A stretch of DNA of 64,000 bases from Thorsellia anophelis DSM 18579 (GCF_900111395.1 NZ_FOHV01000007.1:1-64000), one strand, 5' to 3'; numbered from the stretch's first letter, positions 1-9,775 are shown. Notes: generated by a model from the letters alone, not told the origin. Translations and numbers: made by a program.

Positions 1-38
1 ACTAATCAGAGCTTATTCCAAAGAAGAGCGCACAGAAT

Positions 39-158
39 TGCTTGGCGGCAATAGCATTGTGGACCCACCTGACTCCATACCGAACTCAGAAGTGAAACGC
101 AATAGCGCCGATGGTAGTGTGGGGTCTCCCCATGCGAGAGTAGGACACTGCCAGGCAC
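39..158 (+). rRNA. rrf: 5S ribosomal RNA
   Basis: The sequence follows the E. coli 5S rRNA closely, including the ACCGAACTCAGAAGTGAAAC core and the GATGGTAGTGTGGGGTCTCC arm. The ends pair as TGCTTGGC with the 3' GCCAGGCA. It is the last rRNA gene of an operon whose 16S and 23S genes lie left of the window. Bases 1-38 are the 23S-5S spacer. The two tRNAs behind it fit an rrnC-like operon tail. The exact termini could be off by one or two bases. Confidence 0.97.
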
Positions 159-219
159 CAAATAATGTTGTAAATATGCATATTTGCATAGCGCTGTAAA
201 AGCACAATGTATCAAAATT

Positions 220-296
220 GGAGCGGTAGTTCAGTTGGTTAGAATACCTGCCTGTCACGCAGGGGGTCGCGGGTTCGAGTCCCGTCCGTTCCGCCA
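220..296 (+). tRNA. aspT: tRNA-Asp (GTC)
   Basis: A 77-base cloverleaf with encoded CCA. The acceptor stem is GGAGCGG paired with CCGTTCC, the D-loop reads AGTTCAGTTGGTTAGAAT, the anticodon arm CCTGCCTGTCACGCAGG carries GTC, and the T-loop reads GGTTCGAGTCC. It lies 61 bases after the 5S rRNA and is probably processed from the same rRNA transcript. Confidence 0.97.
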
Positions 297-303
297 CTAT
301 TTT

Positions 304-379
304 AGGGGCGTAGTTCAATTGGTAGAGCACCGGTCTCCAAAACCGGGAGTTGTGAGTTCGAGTCTCTCCGCCCCTGCCA
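304..379 (+). tRNA. trpT: tRNA-Trp (CCA)
   Basis: A 76-base cloverleaf with encoded CCA. The acceptor is AGGGGCG with CGCCCCT, the anticodon arm CCGGTCTCCAAAACCGG carries CCA, and the T-loop reads AGTTCGAGTCT. It sits seven bases after tRNA-Asp. The order 5S, Asp, Trp matches the distal end of E. coli rrnC. Confidence 0.97.
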
Positions 380-390
380 TAAAAAACAGA

Positions 391-421
391 CAACTGCTAG
401 AGAAATCTAGCAGTTTTTTTT
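391..421 (+). terminator. Rho-independent terminator of the rRNA/tRNA operon
   Basis: Inverted arms AACTGCTAGA (392-401) and TCTAGCAGTT (406-415) enclose a GAAA loop and are followed by an uninterrupted T run. It lies 12 bases after tRNA-Trp, so it should end the rRNA operon transcript. Confidence 0.93.
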
Positions 422-801
422 TGTCTGTTTATCTGAAAATGAATGAAACTTAATTATTTTCCCTCACTTTTTTGCGTAAGCCCACGGTTATTAAAGAATC
501 TATTTGTAATTTTATATCCAATAAACTGAGTATAATTCCAACTCAACAATGATAGCGCGCTGATTGATGCGGCTGTTCTAAGAACACAAAATTAGCTGCT
601 GGTGAAAACTGTATTGCAATACTTTTTGATTAAGTTCCTAATAGTCAACATCGAGAGCACGTGCAAAATAACGTTTAAATTAACTCTTTTAATTATACAA
701 TAAACATACAGTCATTAAATAAAAAACAATAATATTAATCGGTTGATTTGGCGTTGATTTAGAGTTTAATATCATGATATTTTTAGGTAGGTAGCTAACT
801 A
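422..801. other. Intergenic region, AT-rich, no feature recognised
   Basis: This 380-base stretch between the rRNA operon terminator and the first protein gene has no convincing ORF, RNA fold or repeat. The promoter of the 802 gene should lie in its right half, but no clear -35/-10 pair stands out from the AT-rich background. Confidence 0.5.
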
Positions 802-1992
802 ATGGCCTTCACTCATATTATTAATAAATTAGTCTCTTATTGTGAAAGTAATACAAAAAAATATGATGCCGTATTTCAAGAAAATAATAAACAAGGGGCG
901 CAATTTTATACTCAACTAAAATCAGAATTAGAGTCGAAGGTTATCAATTGGAAATGGGCTAAAGGTAAGATGTTTAGTCCCGAACCTTTTTCATTTCAAG
1001 AAAAAGGGTACAAACAAGGTGAATGGTTAGATAATCAACCTGAAGATATTACAGGTTTTTATTGCTATGGGCTCGATATTAATAATCGAATTATAATTGA
1101 ACGTAGTGGATTCTATTACATTGGTGATAAAACTAAAAAGCTTGTCTATTATGAAACTTTTTATCATTATAATCTGTTAAATCAAGTCATTCAAAGTCTC
1201 TGTTTTTCATTTGATGTTGAAAAATACCTGATTAATCAATATTTCTTTGAATATGAGAATGACAAATTAAGATATGTTTATAGGGTATATAATCAAAATC
1301 AACATGAAATTAGCACGTTAGATTATTATTCTGTTGAAAATAAACAATATCTAGCCAAATATAAATTTGATATAGCTAAAAAATCGTTGGTCAATTCAAA
1401 TTACATTGCTTATCGATATACACAAAACAAACAACTAGATACTATCGAACGTGTTTATGACAATACGACAAAACTTCTTTATAAAAGACCTAGAAATGAA
1501 ATTGATGTCAATGCAGTAAAGGCTTGGCTTATAAATTATATACAGACACTCGTAGAGAAAAATAAACCTACAGATAAGATCTATAGCTTTTTTCTAGAGT
1601 ATGAGTATTGGGATAAACTCCCTCCTTATCTTTGTTATGGCTATCAATTTTATAGGGATGAAATGAGTAGTCAGGATGGTTTTGATTTTTATTGTCTGTG
1701 GAATCCTTCTGAATTTCCGGCTGGATGCGATTTACCTTATCCCTCTGATGTTAGTATTCCTTTAAATGTTTTTTTATTTCAACAGGAATTCCAATATGAA
1801 GATCAGAATAAACTACTTTGTGAAGTCGCTATAGAGATAAAAATCTGGCTAGAACAAAATTATGGGTATCTATTGACTGATGATTTTAGTGTAATGCTGT
1901 TGCATTTTAACTTAGATACATTCAATCAATTTTTTAAACTAATCAACCCAGAAATATACGAAAAACTCAAATTTAAATTTGAAAATTTCTAA
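802..1992 (+). CDS. Hypothetical protein, 396 aa, no recognised domain
   Basis: I do not recognise this protein. It has no signal peptide or membrane segment, so it should be cytoplasmic. It is rich in Tyr, Asn, Lys and aromatic residues, with runs such as YCYGLDINNRIIIERSGFYY near residue 88 and a conserved-looking DGFDFYCLWNPSEFPAGCD segment near 294. An imperfect GGTAGG upstream of the ATG may serve as the ribosome site. Base composition is very AT-rich even for this genome; one sampled 60-base line (1201-1260) has only 12 G or C. It lies alone between an rRNA operon and a second orphan gene, a common place for accessory genes. Orphan immunity or contact-competition genes often look like this, but nothing here proves that role. 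Confidence 0.7.
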   Translation: MAFTHIINKLVSYCESNTKKYDAVFQENNKQGAQFYTQLKSELESKVINWKWAKGKMFSPEPFSFQEKGYKQGEWLDNQPEDITGFYCYGLDINNRIIIERSGFYYIGDKTKKLVYYETFYHYNLLNQVIQSLCFSFDVEKYLINQYFFEYENDKLRYVYRVYNQNQHEISTLDYYSVENKQYLAKYKFDIAKKSLVNSNYIAYRYTQNKQLDTIERVYDNTTKLLYKRPRNEIDVNAVKAWLINYIQTLVEKNKPTDKIYSFFLEYEYWDKLPPYLCYGYQFYRDEMSSQDGFDFYCLWNPSEFPAGCDLPYPSDVSIPLNVFLFQQEFQYEDQNKLLCEVAIEIKIWLEQNYGYLLTDDFSVMLLHFNLDTFNQFFKLINPEIYEKLKFKFENF

Positions 1993-2697
1993 TAACTCAA
2001 ATTTGACATGTGGATATATTGATATCTCATTTTGGGTGAGTTCATAACAACTTGTATGATCTTCATTTCAGGTGACGTTTATGAAGATGGCTATTCTTCA
2101 AGTGTGAGGCGCTTGAGATACGCTGCTCAATGCAGTACTAACCTAAGCATATCGATTAACCACTAAGTGATAAAATTAAAGAGACCTATTATAATTTAAG
2201 CTTGTAAGTGACTTAAGTCAGTCGATTTATAAAAGTAAACGCTGGGGCTCTTTTATTTTCCCTTAGTCAAAATTCTATGGCTAAATAATAATCAAGTGCA
2301 GTGAGTTCAGCTTGTCTTTTTAGCATTCATCCTTATTAGCGTAAATATCCCTCTATAGACGGCACACTAAATGTATTTATATGCTGATGAATTTTTGAAA
2401 ATTATATGGGGTAATAAGCACTTTATTGACTACAGTTTTCCATGTGAATGCCCCTGGTTATTGTGTTAAGTATATTTCATAATAGTGTTTGTCATTTTAC
2501 CAATAATCATTACTAACATGAATCAACTAATAATCATGTTATACTTTACTCACTAAAATGGATATTTAATTTAATACTTGCAAGGATTAAGCAATATAAT
2601 TGTTTTAGGTGTATATTTTAATATACGCCTAGCAAATAGAGATACCACTTGATTATTAAGTGAATGCTTATTTTTTTGATAAAAAGGCTTGCAATAT
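1993..2697. other. Intergenic region of about 700 bp, possible decayed coding sequence
   Basis: No intact gene is visible. A short stretch near 2070-2160 reads as GDVYEDGYSSSVRRLRYAAQ before stopping and is less AT-rich than its surroundings, so it may be the debris of a former gene; I could not assign it. The rest is AT-rich sequence with many stops in all frames. The promoter of the 2698 gene should be in the last 100 bases. Confidence 0.4.
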
Positions 2698-3954
2698 ATG
2701 AATTTAAAAAAAGTAATGGCATTATATCGTCTAATTTTGATTGTCTTGGGATTATGCTTATTCTCAAGCAAATTAGTTGCCGATGTTCCAAAATCCTATA
2801 GTTATTTAAAATTAACAGTAAGCGATATCTATCATCCATTTTTATCAGAGATCAATCAAAAAGAGTGGCGTAGCGCATTACTCGATACACTCGTACTTAA
2901 AGATGTAGAATATACTGATCGTAGACAAAATCAATTAGAGACCGAGTCATTCCCTATTGTTTTTAGAGATGAAACGACCGTCATATTTCAAATCCCAGTC
3001 GATAAAACAGAAATTGATGGACCACCTCTTAGAGCAGCCATATTAAATTATTCAAAAGACAATTTTAAATCGTTTTACTCCTTACCTATGTTTACTGAGC
3101 ATGTTGTATCTTGCAGTGATGTTTCGCGAACTGTTGTTCTATATATGGGGAGTTCATCTATGGGAATCCCAATAGTTGATGGGTGTACTGTGACTCCTGT
3201 CATGTATTTGTTTCAATATGAGATTAATGATGATATTAAACAATTAGTTAAAAAACAGGATATTCAGATTTTTTCTAATGAAAATAAATATAAAATGACA
3301 TCCGATGCATACGAAAGGTTGTTTACTCTGTTTTACCCTGGTTATGGGTATCCTAAACGTATCACGATAGATGAAAACACTAAAGGTTGGTCTAAACTTA
3401 TTTATATTCCAGACAGTTTTTATGCAAATTATCTTAAAGACGAAATTGAAAATTTAAGTAAAAATAATGTAATTTTATCTGAAAAGTTTAGCATTGCAGG
3501 ATTTACATTGCACTCACTGAATGGATCAGCTACTGGTTCTGAAGCTCAAAGAGCACACATGGTTAGCTTATTGAATTCAAATAATAAATTTCAATCTATT
3601 GGTAATAATATTGAATTAGCATTCCAATACGGTGCCTTTATTACTTACCAAGAGAATGTTATTGGATTTGAGATTAGAACTGAATGCGGTAGGCGTTTAC
3701 GTGGTGTTAAACTCGATATCACTGACACAAGTACCTGGAAAATTACTGATGATATTGAAAACGCTGGCGCTGCAAATATGAATAAAAATGCATGTAAACG
3801 TATTTTTGATAATATGGACTTTTATACTAAGTTAACGCCAAAAGTGCTTGATCAACATCTGAACGAGCTTGTTACATCAATTGAAATTATGCGCAGTGAA
3901 AGACCTATAATGCCTGAATATCAATGGGGAAATGATGTAGTTATAGGGGATTAA
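2698..3954 (+). CDS. Hypothetical exported protein, 418 aa
   Basis: I do not recognise the family. The N-terminus MNLKKVMALYRLILIVLGLC continues to FSSKLVADVP, a typical Sec signal with likely cleavage after VAD or nearby, so the product is periplasmic or secreted. Four cysteines lie in the mature part (VVSCSDV, VDGCTVT, RTECGRR, KNACKRI), enough for two disulfides, which fits export. The ATG at 2698 is preferred over an upstream in-frame TTG because AAAAAGG lies ten bases before it. The gene ends eight bases before an IS200-type transposase fragment and shares the low GC of the 802 gene. Both look like recently acquired accessory genes; the function is unknown. Confidence 0.72.
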   Translation: MNLKKVMALYRLILIVLGLCLFSSKLVADVPKSYSYLKLTVSDIYHPFLSEINQKEWRSALLDTLVLKDVEYTDRRQNQLETESFPIVFRDETTVIFQIPVDKTEIDGPPLRAAILNYSKDNFKSFYSLPMFTEHVVSCSDVSRTVVLYMGSSSMGIPIVDGCTVTPVMYLFQYEINDDIKQLVKKQDIQIFSNENKYKMTSDAYERLFTLFYPGYGYPKRITIDENTKGWSKLIYIPDSFYANYLKDEIENLSKNNVILSEKFSIAGFTLHSLNGSATGSEAQRAHMVSLLNSNNKFQSIGNNIELAFQYGAFITYQENVIGFEIRTECGRRLRGVKLDITDTSTWKITDDIENAGAANMNKNACKRIFDNMDFYTKLTPKVLDQHLNELVTSIEIMRSERPIMPEYQWGNDVVIGD

Positions 3955-3961
3955 AGTTTAA

Positions 3962-4117
3962 ATAATTATTCGAGTACTTAGAAAAAAATATAATGCAGAA
4001 CTAAAAAAAACTCGGAGTGGTATTTTGTGGTCGCCTTCTTATCTTGTAGAAGGTTATGGTGGATTACCTACTGCTGTGGTAGGTCAGTATAATGAACAGC
4101 AACGTACGCCTCACTAA
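3962..4117 (+). pseudogene. tnpA: IS200/IS605-family TnpA transposase, C-terminal remnant
   Basis: Translation from 3962 gives about 51 codons ending at TAA 4115-4117. Key pieces are RVLRKKYNAELKK, ILWSPSYLVEGYGG and VVGQYNEQQRTPH. WSPSY followed by a GG and QY-x-x-Q-Q is the usual end of Y1-type single-strand transposases; the Tyr-x3-Gln pair of the final helix is present. The first two thirds, including the HUH metal site, are missing, so it cannot be active. An in-frame stop lies directly upstream. No tnpB is present. It marks a past insertion beside the two orphan genes. Confidence 0.75.
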
Positions 4118-4443
4118 TGACTAATGGGGCTGCGAGGCAGTCCGTTCTTACATCTCTGTCCTAAAGGGCAAATATGTAAGCATTTTTGATAAAATTGATG
4201 GACGCTATCATATTTGACAATCATTAACTCTCGAATGACTGCTTACTTCTGTTAAGGCTGAATGAATGCATTGAATTGTAATCGTTAATTAATTCACGAA
4301 ATTGCTGCAATTTAATCCTATCGTGAATTGATTTGAGTACAAGATGGGTTCGCCTCACCAAGTAGTTGATTTTAATTAATGATTTTTAAGGTTTGATCTG
4401 TAGTGGTAAGACAGTTTTTTTCGAAGAGGTGTAGGTACAATGA
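4118..4443. other. Intergenic region after the IS200 remnant
   Basis: About 325 bases with no gene. The first part, for example around GGGGCTGCGAGGCAGTCCG (4126-4144), could be the old right end of the IS200-type element, but I cannot delimit an end hairpin with confidence. The rest is AT-rich and unremarkable up to the htpG terminator. Confidence 0.35.
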
Positions 4444-4479
4444 AAGAAGCACCTTATTTATTTAAGTAAGGTGCTTCTT
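4444..4479 (-). terminator. Rho-independent terminator of htpG
   Basis: A perfect 13-base inverted repeat, AAGAAGCACCTTA (4444-4456) and TAAGGTGCTTCTT (4467-4479), encloses a 10-base loop. It lies just past the htpG stop codon. On the minus strand the T tail is short and partly inside the stem (TTCTTTCATT). Confidence 0.8.
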
Positions 4480-4489
4480 GTTATATTGT

Positions 4490-6388
4490 TTATGCCATTA
4501 GAAGAGTATTCATGCGTTTAATGAATTGATTTGGGTCTTCTAATGTCCCTTTTTCAGCAAATAGAGCCTGATCTAATAATAACTCAACCCATTGGCCGAA
4601 TTGCTCTTCGTCTTGTTCGTTTCCAAGACGTTTAACAAGTGCATGTTCTGGGTTTAGTGAGAAAATATATTTTACTTCTGGTGCTGCTTGCCCTGCTGCT
4701 GCAAAAAGCTTAGCCATTTGTGTCGACATTTCATCTGAGTCAGTTGTGACAATCGCTGGAGTATCGGTTAAACGGTGTGTTAATTTCACTTCTTTAACAC
4801 GATCGCCTAAGTATGTTTTGACTCTATCTACCACTGGCTCTAGTGCTTTTTCTGCTTCTTTTTGCTCTTCGGTTTGATCAGCTAGATTATCTAATGATTC
4901 ATCAGCTTTACTGATTGATTGGAATGATTTTTCCTCAAATTCAGTTAAGTAACTCATCATCCATTCGTCAATTCTGTCAGAGAGTAATAATACTTCGATA
5001 CCTTTTTTCTTGAATAATTCAAGATGCGGGCTGCTTTTAGCTGCTGCATAACTATCAGCTGTAATATAATAGATTTTATCTTGCCCCTCTTTCATACGGC
5101 TAATGTAATCTTCTAGACTAACAGTTTGCTCTGAAGAGTCAGTATGAGTTGAAGCAAATCTTAGTAGCTTACCAATTAGGGCTTGGTTTGCATTATCTTC
5201 TGCTGGCCCTTCTTTTAGTACTAAACCAAATTCTTTCCAGAATGATTGATATTTTTCAGCATCATCTTTAGCTAATTTTTCAAGCATTTGCAGTGAACGT
5301 TTTGTCAGTGCGCCACGTAAAGATTGAGTTACTTTATTATCTTGTAATATTTCACGCGATACATTAAGTGGTAAATCATTTGAATCAATCAAGCCTCTCA
5401 TGAACCGTAAATAGTTAGGCATAAACTGTTCAGCATCATCCATAATAAAGACACGTTGTACATAAAGTTTTAAGCCACGTTTATGCTCACGGTTAAAGAG
5501 ATCCCAAGGGGCTTTTGAAGGCACAAAAAGTAAGCTTGTGTATTCTTGCTTACCTTCTACACGGTTATGGCTCCAAGTAATAGGATCTGCGTAGTCATGA
5601 GAGATATGCTTATAAAATTCGGTATACTCTTCGTCTTTAATCTCACCTTTGTTACGAGTCCAAAGTGCTTGTGCTTTATTTATTTTTTCAAAGCTGATGG
5701 TTGTTGTTGGCTCTTCATTCTCATTTTCAGGCTCTTCAGTTTTCTCTACTTGTAACTCAACAGGTAGGGCAATATGGTCTGAATATTTACTGATAATAGA
5801 ACGCAGACGCCATTCACTTAACAATTCATCTTCTTCAGGGCGTAAGTGCAAGGTAATTTCTGTTCCTCTAGACGCTTTTTCTAGATTCGCTATTGTGTAC
5901 TCGCCTTCACCTTGAGATTCCCAAAATACCCCTTCGGTTGCAGGTAGCCCAGCTGCACGAGTTTTAACCGTCACTTTATCAGCAACGATGAATGCAGAGT
6001 AAAAGCCAACACCAAATTGACCAATAAGTTGGCTATCTTTAGCCTGATCAGATCCCATTGATTCTAAAAATGCTTTTGTACCTGATTTAGCGATAGTACC
6101 AAGATTTTCAATCACTTCATCTCGGCTCATCCCAATACCATTATCCTCTAATGTCAGTGTACGTGCTTCTTTGTTAAAAGAGATGCGCACTCGTAGCTCG
6201 CCATCCCCTTCATAAAGATCAGGTGTAGATAATGCTTTAAAACGGAGTTTGTCCGCAGCATCAGAGGCATTTGAAATTAATTCACGAAGAAATATTTCTT
6301 TATTTGAATAAAGAGAGTGAATCATTAAATGTAATAATTGTTTAACTTCAGATTGAAACCCACGGGTTTCTTGGCCTTGCATTGACAT
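4490..6388 (-). CDS. htpG: Molecular chaperone HtpG (Hsp90)
   Basis: HtpG is the bacterial Hsp90, a cytosolic ATP-dependent dimeric chaperone that remodels late folding intermediates together with DnaK. The protein has 632 residues (E. coli 624). GHKL ATPase motifs are clear: [15 protein letters not shown] near residue 38 with the Mg-binding Asn, [11 protein letters not shown] near 80, and [17 protein letters not shown] near 123. The middle domain carries the nucleotide-contacting region [11 protein letters not shown] and the C-terminal dimer domain is full length. The start gives [20 protein letters not shown], like E. coli [18 protein letters not shown], with AGGAG a few bases upstream. It is transcribed alone, ends at a strong hairpin, and has no neighbour of related function. 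Confidence 0.97.
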   Translation of the reverse strand: MSMQGQETRGFQSEVKQLLHLMIHSLYSNKEIFLRELISNASDAADKLRFKALSTPDLYEGDGELRVRISFNKEARTLTLEDNGIGMSRDEVIENLGTIAKSGTKAFLESMGSDQAKDSQLIGQFGVGFYSAFIVADKVTVKTRAAGLPATEGVFWESQGEGEYTIANLEKASRGTEITLHLRPEEDELLSEWRLRSIISKYSDHIALPVELQVEKTEEPENENEEPTTTISFEKINKAQALWTRNKGEIKDEEYTEFYKHISHDYADPITWSHNRVEGKQEYTSLLFVPSKAPWDLFNREHKRGLKLYVQRVFIMDDAEQFMPNYLRFMRGLIDSNDLPLNVSREILQDNKVTQSLRGALTKRSLQMLEKLAKDDAEKYQSFWKEFGLVLKEGPAEDNANQALIGKLLRFASTHTDSSEQTVSLEDYISRMKEGQDKIYYITADSYAAAKSSPHLELFKKKGIEVLLLSDRIDEWMMSYLTEFEEKSFQSISKADESLDNLADQTEEQKEAEKALEPVVDRVKTYLGDRVKEVKLTHRLTDTPAIVTTDSDEMSTQMAKLFAAAGQAAPEVKYIFSLNPEHALVKRLGNEQDEEQFGQWVELLLDQALFAEKGTLEDPNQFIKRMNTLLMA

Positions 6389-6908
6389 GAATTTCTCCTA
6401 AATAATTAAGATAGATAATTTATAACATTAAAAAGACGTAAATTAATTTACGCATAATATAAAACAGGTTGACTGAATCAATTTAAACTGTAAGGGCTGC
6501 TTGTGCAGCGTTGCATAAGTTTATTTTTTGTTTAAATAGCACTAAGTCCTAAAATACTCTTTATAAGTACTATTCATAAACACTATCGATTCTTAAGTTT
6601 ATTAGACACAAGAGGTTATTAAACTTAATTCGATTAACAATCTTCTGTTAATCTTTTTGCATATCCTATTTGTGGGGGCAAATTAGTGAATTTCAAGTCA
6701 TAGACTTGGGGCGATTACTCAAATTAGGCATATTTTGTCAAAGTATCTCAAACTTATTCTTTTGAAACATTACGCGGTTTCATCTTTAATATTCCTAGTT
6801 GAGGGTAAGCTGATTTTATTGGTAACTTGTGCATAAAAAAGGTATGATTTATTTATTATTGTGCTTAAGTGCACGCTTCATTATTTAGTCAATCCAATTG
6901 GAGTTAAT
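6389..6908. other. Divergent intergenic region between htpG and hisB
   Basis: 520 bases carry the promoters of both divergent genes. On the minus strand a candidate sigma70 promoter for htpG is TTGATT (6476-6481) and TATTAT (6454-6459) with a 16-base spacer. I see no clear sigma32 promoter. There is no histidine-rich leader peptide before hisB and no T-box or other riboswitch-like fold that I can recognise. Confidence 0.4.
6454..6481 (-). promoter_or_regulatory. Candidate sigma70-type promoter of htpG
   Basis: Reading the minus strand, TTGATT and TATTAT are separated by 16 bases and lie 66-93 bases upstream of the htpG start codon. The match is reasonable, but the region is AT-rich, so chance matches are common. 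Heat-shock control by sigma32 is expected for htpG from other bacteria and is not evident here. Confidence 0.35.
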
Positions 6909-8015
6909 ATGTCGCTGTCTGAAACTACCCCCGTAAGTGAAAAAATTCTATTTATCGATCGTGATGGGACGCTCATCACTGAACCTCCTGTTGATTTTCA
7001 AGTTGATAGATTAGATAAACTTGCATTTGAAAAAAATGTTGTTCCTGCATTATTGAAACTACAAGCTGCTGGATTTAGATTAGTTATGGTCACGAACCAA
7101 GATGGATTAGGTACTGACAGTTTTCCTCAAAAGGATTTTGATGCGCCGCATCAATTAATGATGCAACTATTTACTTCCCAAGGTATTGAATTTGATTCTG
7201 TGTTAATTTGTCCTCATAAGCCAGAAGACAATTGTACGTGCCGCAAACCTAAAACTCTTTTAGTTGATGAATATATGGCAACCTTTATCGGTCATAATAA
7301 AGCTTGGGACAAACATAATTCGTATGTTATAGGTGATAGAGAAACAGATGTCCAACTGGCGAATAATCTCGGAATCACAGGGCTTAAATATGATCCTGTT
7401 AGTTTAAATTGGGATCATATCGAAGCGCAATTAACAGCTAAGAATAGATACGCACATGTTACAAGGGTCACCAAAGAAACATCGATTGATGTTAAAGTTT
7501 GGTTAGATAAAGAGGGTGAGAATCAGATTAAAACAGGAATCGGTTTTTTTGATCATATGCTTGATCAGATTTGTACGCATGGCGGATTTAGATTACACGT
7601 AAATGTGGCAGGTGATTTGCATATTGATGATCATCACACTGTTGAAGATACTGGGCTTGCACTTGGAGAAGCGCTATTAAAAGCACTTGGTGATAAGCGT
7701 GGTATTGCTCGTTTTGGTTTTGTCTTACCTATGGATGAATGTTTAGCCCGCTGCGCATTAGATATTTCAGGTAGACCACATTGTGAGTTTAAAGCTGAAT
7801 TTAAGCACCAACGTGTAGGTGATTTAAGTACCGAAATGGTTGAACATTTTTTCCGTTCAATTTCTTATGCCATGATGAGTACCCTTCATTTAAAAACCAA
7901 AGGTAAAAATGATCATCATAGAGTGGAGAGCCTGTTCAAAGTATTTGGCCGGACACTACGTCAGGCAATTCGCGTGGAAGGAAATGTCTTACCGAGTTCA
8001 AAAGGGGTTTTATAA
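6909..8015 (+). CDS. hisB: Bifunctional histidinol-phosphatase / imidazoleglycerol-phosphate dehydratase
   Basis: The enzyme performs two histidine biosynthesis steps: dehydration of imidazoleglycerol phosphate (C-terminal half) and dephosphorylation of histidinol phosphate (N-terminal half). The fusion is typical of gammaproteobacteria. The HAD phosphatase half has the FIDRDGTLI nucleophile motif and the zinc loop [15 protein letters not shown]. The dehydratase half has [18 protein letters not shown] and [10 protein letters not shown] metal ligands, and ends with [18 protein letters not shown]. The ATG at 6909, giving 368 residues, is chosen because GGAG precedes it by five bases. The stop overlaps the hisH start by one base. 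No hisG, hisD or hisC lies upstream, unlike the usual his operon. Confidence 0.96.
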   Translation: MSLSETTPVSEKILFIDRDGTLITEPPVDFQVDRLDKLAFEKNVVPALLKLQAAGFRLVMVTNQDGLGTDSFPQKDFDAPHQLMMQLFTSQGIEFDSVLICPHKPEDNCTCRKPKTLLVDEYMATFIGHNKAWDKHNSYVIGDRETDVQLANNLGITGLKYDPVSLNWDHIEAQLTAKNRYAHVTRVTKETSIDVKVWLDKEGENQIKTGIGFFDHMLDQICTHGGFRLHVNVAGDLHIDDHHTVEDTGLALGEALLKALGDKRGIARFGFVLPMDECLARCALDISGRPHCEFKAEFKHQRVGDLSTEMVEHFFRSISYAMMSTLHLKTKGKNDHHRVESLFKVFGRTLRQAIRVEGNVLPSSKGVL

Positions 8016-8617
8016 TGCCAATTAAGCCTAATATTGTTATCTTAAATACAGGCTGTGCGAATTTAACTTCTGTTGAATTTGCGCTTAAGCGTTTAGGTTA
8101 TACTCCCGTAATCAGTGACGAGCCGAGTGTTGTGAAGCGTGCTGATAAGGTCTTATTGCCTGGTGTGGGCACTGCAAAGGCAGCTATGGCTGAGTTAGCA
8201 GGCCGTAATTTAATAAGCTTAGTTCAATCATTAACCCAGCCTGTTTTAGGCATTTGTCTCGGTATGCAGCTTCTAACTTCATTTAGTGAAGAAACACAAG
8301 GTGTGGCATTATTAGATCTGATTCAGGCACAAACACAGTTGATGAAACCGAATGAATTACCGATACCACATTGTGGCTGGAATACACTTAGTGCGCATAC
8401 CAATCATCCCTTGTTTGAGGGGATCTCAAAGGACGCTTATTTTTATTTTGTCCATAGTTATAGCGTGCCTGTTGGCGAATATACACTTGCGACTACAGAG
8501 TATGGTGGTGCTTTTAGTGCAGCTATTGCCCATGATAATTTTACCGGTGTCCAATTTCATCCTGAGCGTTCAGGGCAAGCTGGAGCAAAATTGCTGAAAA
8601 ATTTTATTGAGATGTAG
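8015..8617 (+). CDS. hisH: Imidazole glycerol phosphate synthase, glutamine amidotransferase subunit
   Basis: HisH hydrolyses glutamine and passes ammonia to HisF, making imidazoleglycerol phosphate and AICAR. The 200-residue class I amidotransferase has the nucleophile Cys in GICLGMQLL (near residue 81) and the His-Glu pair in [10 protein letters not shown] (near 181), so the triad is intact. It overlaps hisB by one base and is surely cotranscribed with it. The expected next genes hisA, hisF and hisI are absent; hpt follows instead. HisH needs HisF to be active, so hisF should exist elsewhere in the genome if the pathway works. Confidence 0.96.
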   Translation: MPIKPNIVILNTGCANLTSVEFALKRLGYTPVISDEPSVVKRADKVLLPGVGTAKAAMAELAGRNLISLVQSLTQPVLGICLGMQLLTSFSEETQGVALLDLIQAQTQLMKPNELPIPHCGWNTLSAHTNHPLFEGISKDAYFYFVHSYSVPVGEYTLATTEYGGAFSAAIAHDNFTGVQFHPERSGQAGAKLLKNFIEM

Positions 8618-8633
8618 GATACTTGAATTAATT

Positions 8634-9182
8634 ATGATAAAGCATCATGTAAAAAGCCTAATAGATGAGTCAAGTTTAAAAGAACGAGTGAATACATTAG
8701 GAAAATCGATTACGACACATTATGAATCTCTTATCCCAGCGGAAGCAGGCCAACAATTAGTGCTTGTAGGATTGCTTCGAGGTTCATTCGTATTTATGGC
8801 AGATCTTTCAAGAGTAATACAATGCCCTCACTCAATTGATTTTATGACCGCTTCAAGTTATGGCTCTGGAACAAAAAGTAGTGGTGATGTCAAAATTTTA
8901 AAAGATTTAGAAGATGACATTGAGGGTAAGCATGTTTTAGTCGTTGAGGATATCATTGATTCAGGTAATACACTCAGTACAGTTAAACAAATTTTAGCTT
9001 TGAGGAACCCTGCATCTTTAGCCATTTGTACTTTACTTGATAAACCTTCAAGGCGCGAGGTTCAAGTTGATGTGCAATGGGTAGGGTTTAGTATTGAAGA
9101 TAGATTTGTAGTTGGATATGGTATTGACTATGCTGAACATTATCGGCATTTACCTTACATTGGTGAAGTCATTCCTGATTGA
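8634..9182 (+). CDS. hpt: Hypoxanthine phosphoribosyltransferase
   Basis: The product salvages hypoxanthine (and guanine) with PRPP to IMP or GMP in the cytosol. The 182-residue protein has the PRPP-binding signature [15 protein letters not shown], the loop [14 protein letters not shown] and the flexible-loop [14 protein letters not shown], followed by DKPSRREV and [22 protein letters not shown] 8634 fits the family length (E. coli 178). It starts 16 bases after hisH on the same strand, so cotranscription with hisBH is likely. Purine salvage and histidine synthesis both draw on PRPP and return purine intermediates, but whether the pairing is functional or a chance of rearrangement is unclear. 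Confidence 0.95.
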   Translation: MIKHHVKSLIDESSLKERVNTLGKSITTHYESLIPAEAGQQLVLVGLLRGSFVFMADLSRVIQCPHSIDFMTASSYGSGTKSSGDVKILKDLEDDIEGKHVLVVEDIIDSGNTLSTVKQILALRNPASLAICTLLDKPSRREVQVDVQWVGFSIEDRFVVGYGIDYAEHYRHLPYIGEVIPD

Positions 9183-9296
9183 TTTGCGCCGTGACCTTTC
9201 ATACAAAAGGATTTGTTAGAATTTGCTGATATAGAAGGTACTGGTTCTATTTGATGATGTACATCACACAGATAATAATAGAGTTAAGGAGAGAAT

Positions 9297-9728
9297 ATGA
9301 ATATTAATTTAAAATCAGCATGGATGGTGTTATTTGCCTGCGTAACCTTGTTTATTGTAGGTTGCCAAACACAGACGGTTGAACCTACGCCTGAAACACC
9401 TGTCACAGAAGCAGTTGTTCCTAAAGCGCCGATTGTTAATCCGTGTCCTGAATGTGGACAAAAGCAAGAGTTTAGAGGTGAGTTTGTCTATTTTGCTGAC
9501 TCAGCGATACTTCAAGTTTGTGGTTCTGGTATGCCGCTTGCTGTGTTAGCTAATCCGAAGATGCAGCTTGCTTATGAGTTACACCGAAGTGCTCCTGAAG
9601 CACCACTCTATTTTGTTGCTACAGGCCAAGTTGAATTAAGACCTTCTATGGAAGAGGGATTAATGCAAAAAGTCTTAATTATTGATGGGGATAATTGGTA
9701 CTTTGATGCGAGAGGGCGCTGCCAGTAA
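9297..9728 (+). CDS. Putative lipoprotein, 143 aa
   Basis: A short exported lipoprotein. The signal peptide ends in the lipobox IVGC with lipidated Cys23; Gln at +2 predicts outer-membrane sorting by the Lol rule. A Pro/Glu/Val-rich linker follows, then a CPEC pair at 50-53 and further cysteines in QVCGSG and GRCQ, perhaps two disulfides or a metal site. The globular part has FVATGQVELRPSMEEGL and LIIDGDNWYFDARGRC near the end. I do not recognise the family firmly; it has a faint look of NlpE-like or heat-shock lipoproteins. GGAGAG precedes the ATG. It has its own terminator and lies tail to tail with tmk. Confidence 0.85.
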   Translation: MNINLKSAWMVLFACVTLFIVGCQTQTVEPTPETPVTEAVVPKAPIVNPCPECGQKQEFRGEFVYFADSAILQVCGSGMPLAVLANPKMQLAYELHRSAPEAPLYFVATGQVELRPSMEEGLMQKVLIIDGDNWYFDARGRCQ

Positions 9729-9775
9729 TCTTAACGTTTTTGTCATCTTTTAGGATATATTATCCGTAATAACGA

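Noticed and set aside
6-393. Minus-strand ORFs of 69 and 126 codons over the 5S rRNA and tRNAs
   Set aside because: They lie entirely antisense to clear stable RNA genes; the open frames are by-products of the RNA sequence.
2070-2165. Possible gene fragment reading GDVYEDGYSSSVRRLRYAAQ
   Set aside because: Short, no start context and no family I can name; noted only as possible debris in the intergenic entry.
6389-6908. Histidine leader peptide or attenuator before hisB
   Set aside because: No run of His codons and no terminator/antiterminator pair is visible.
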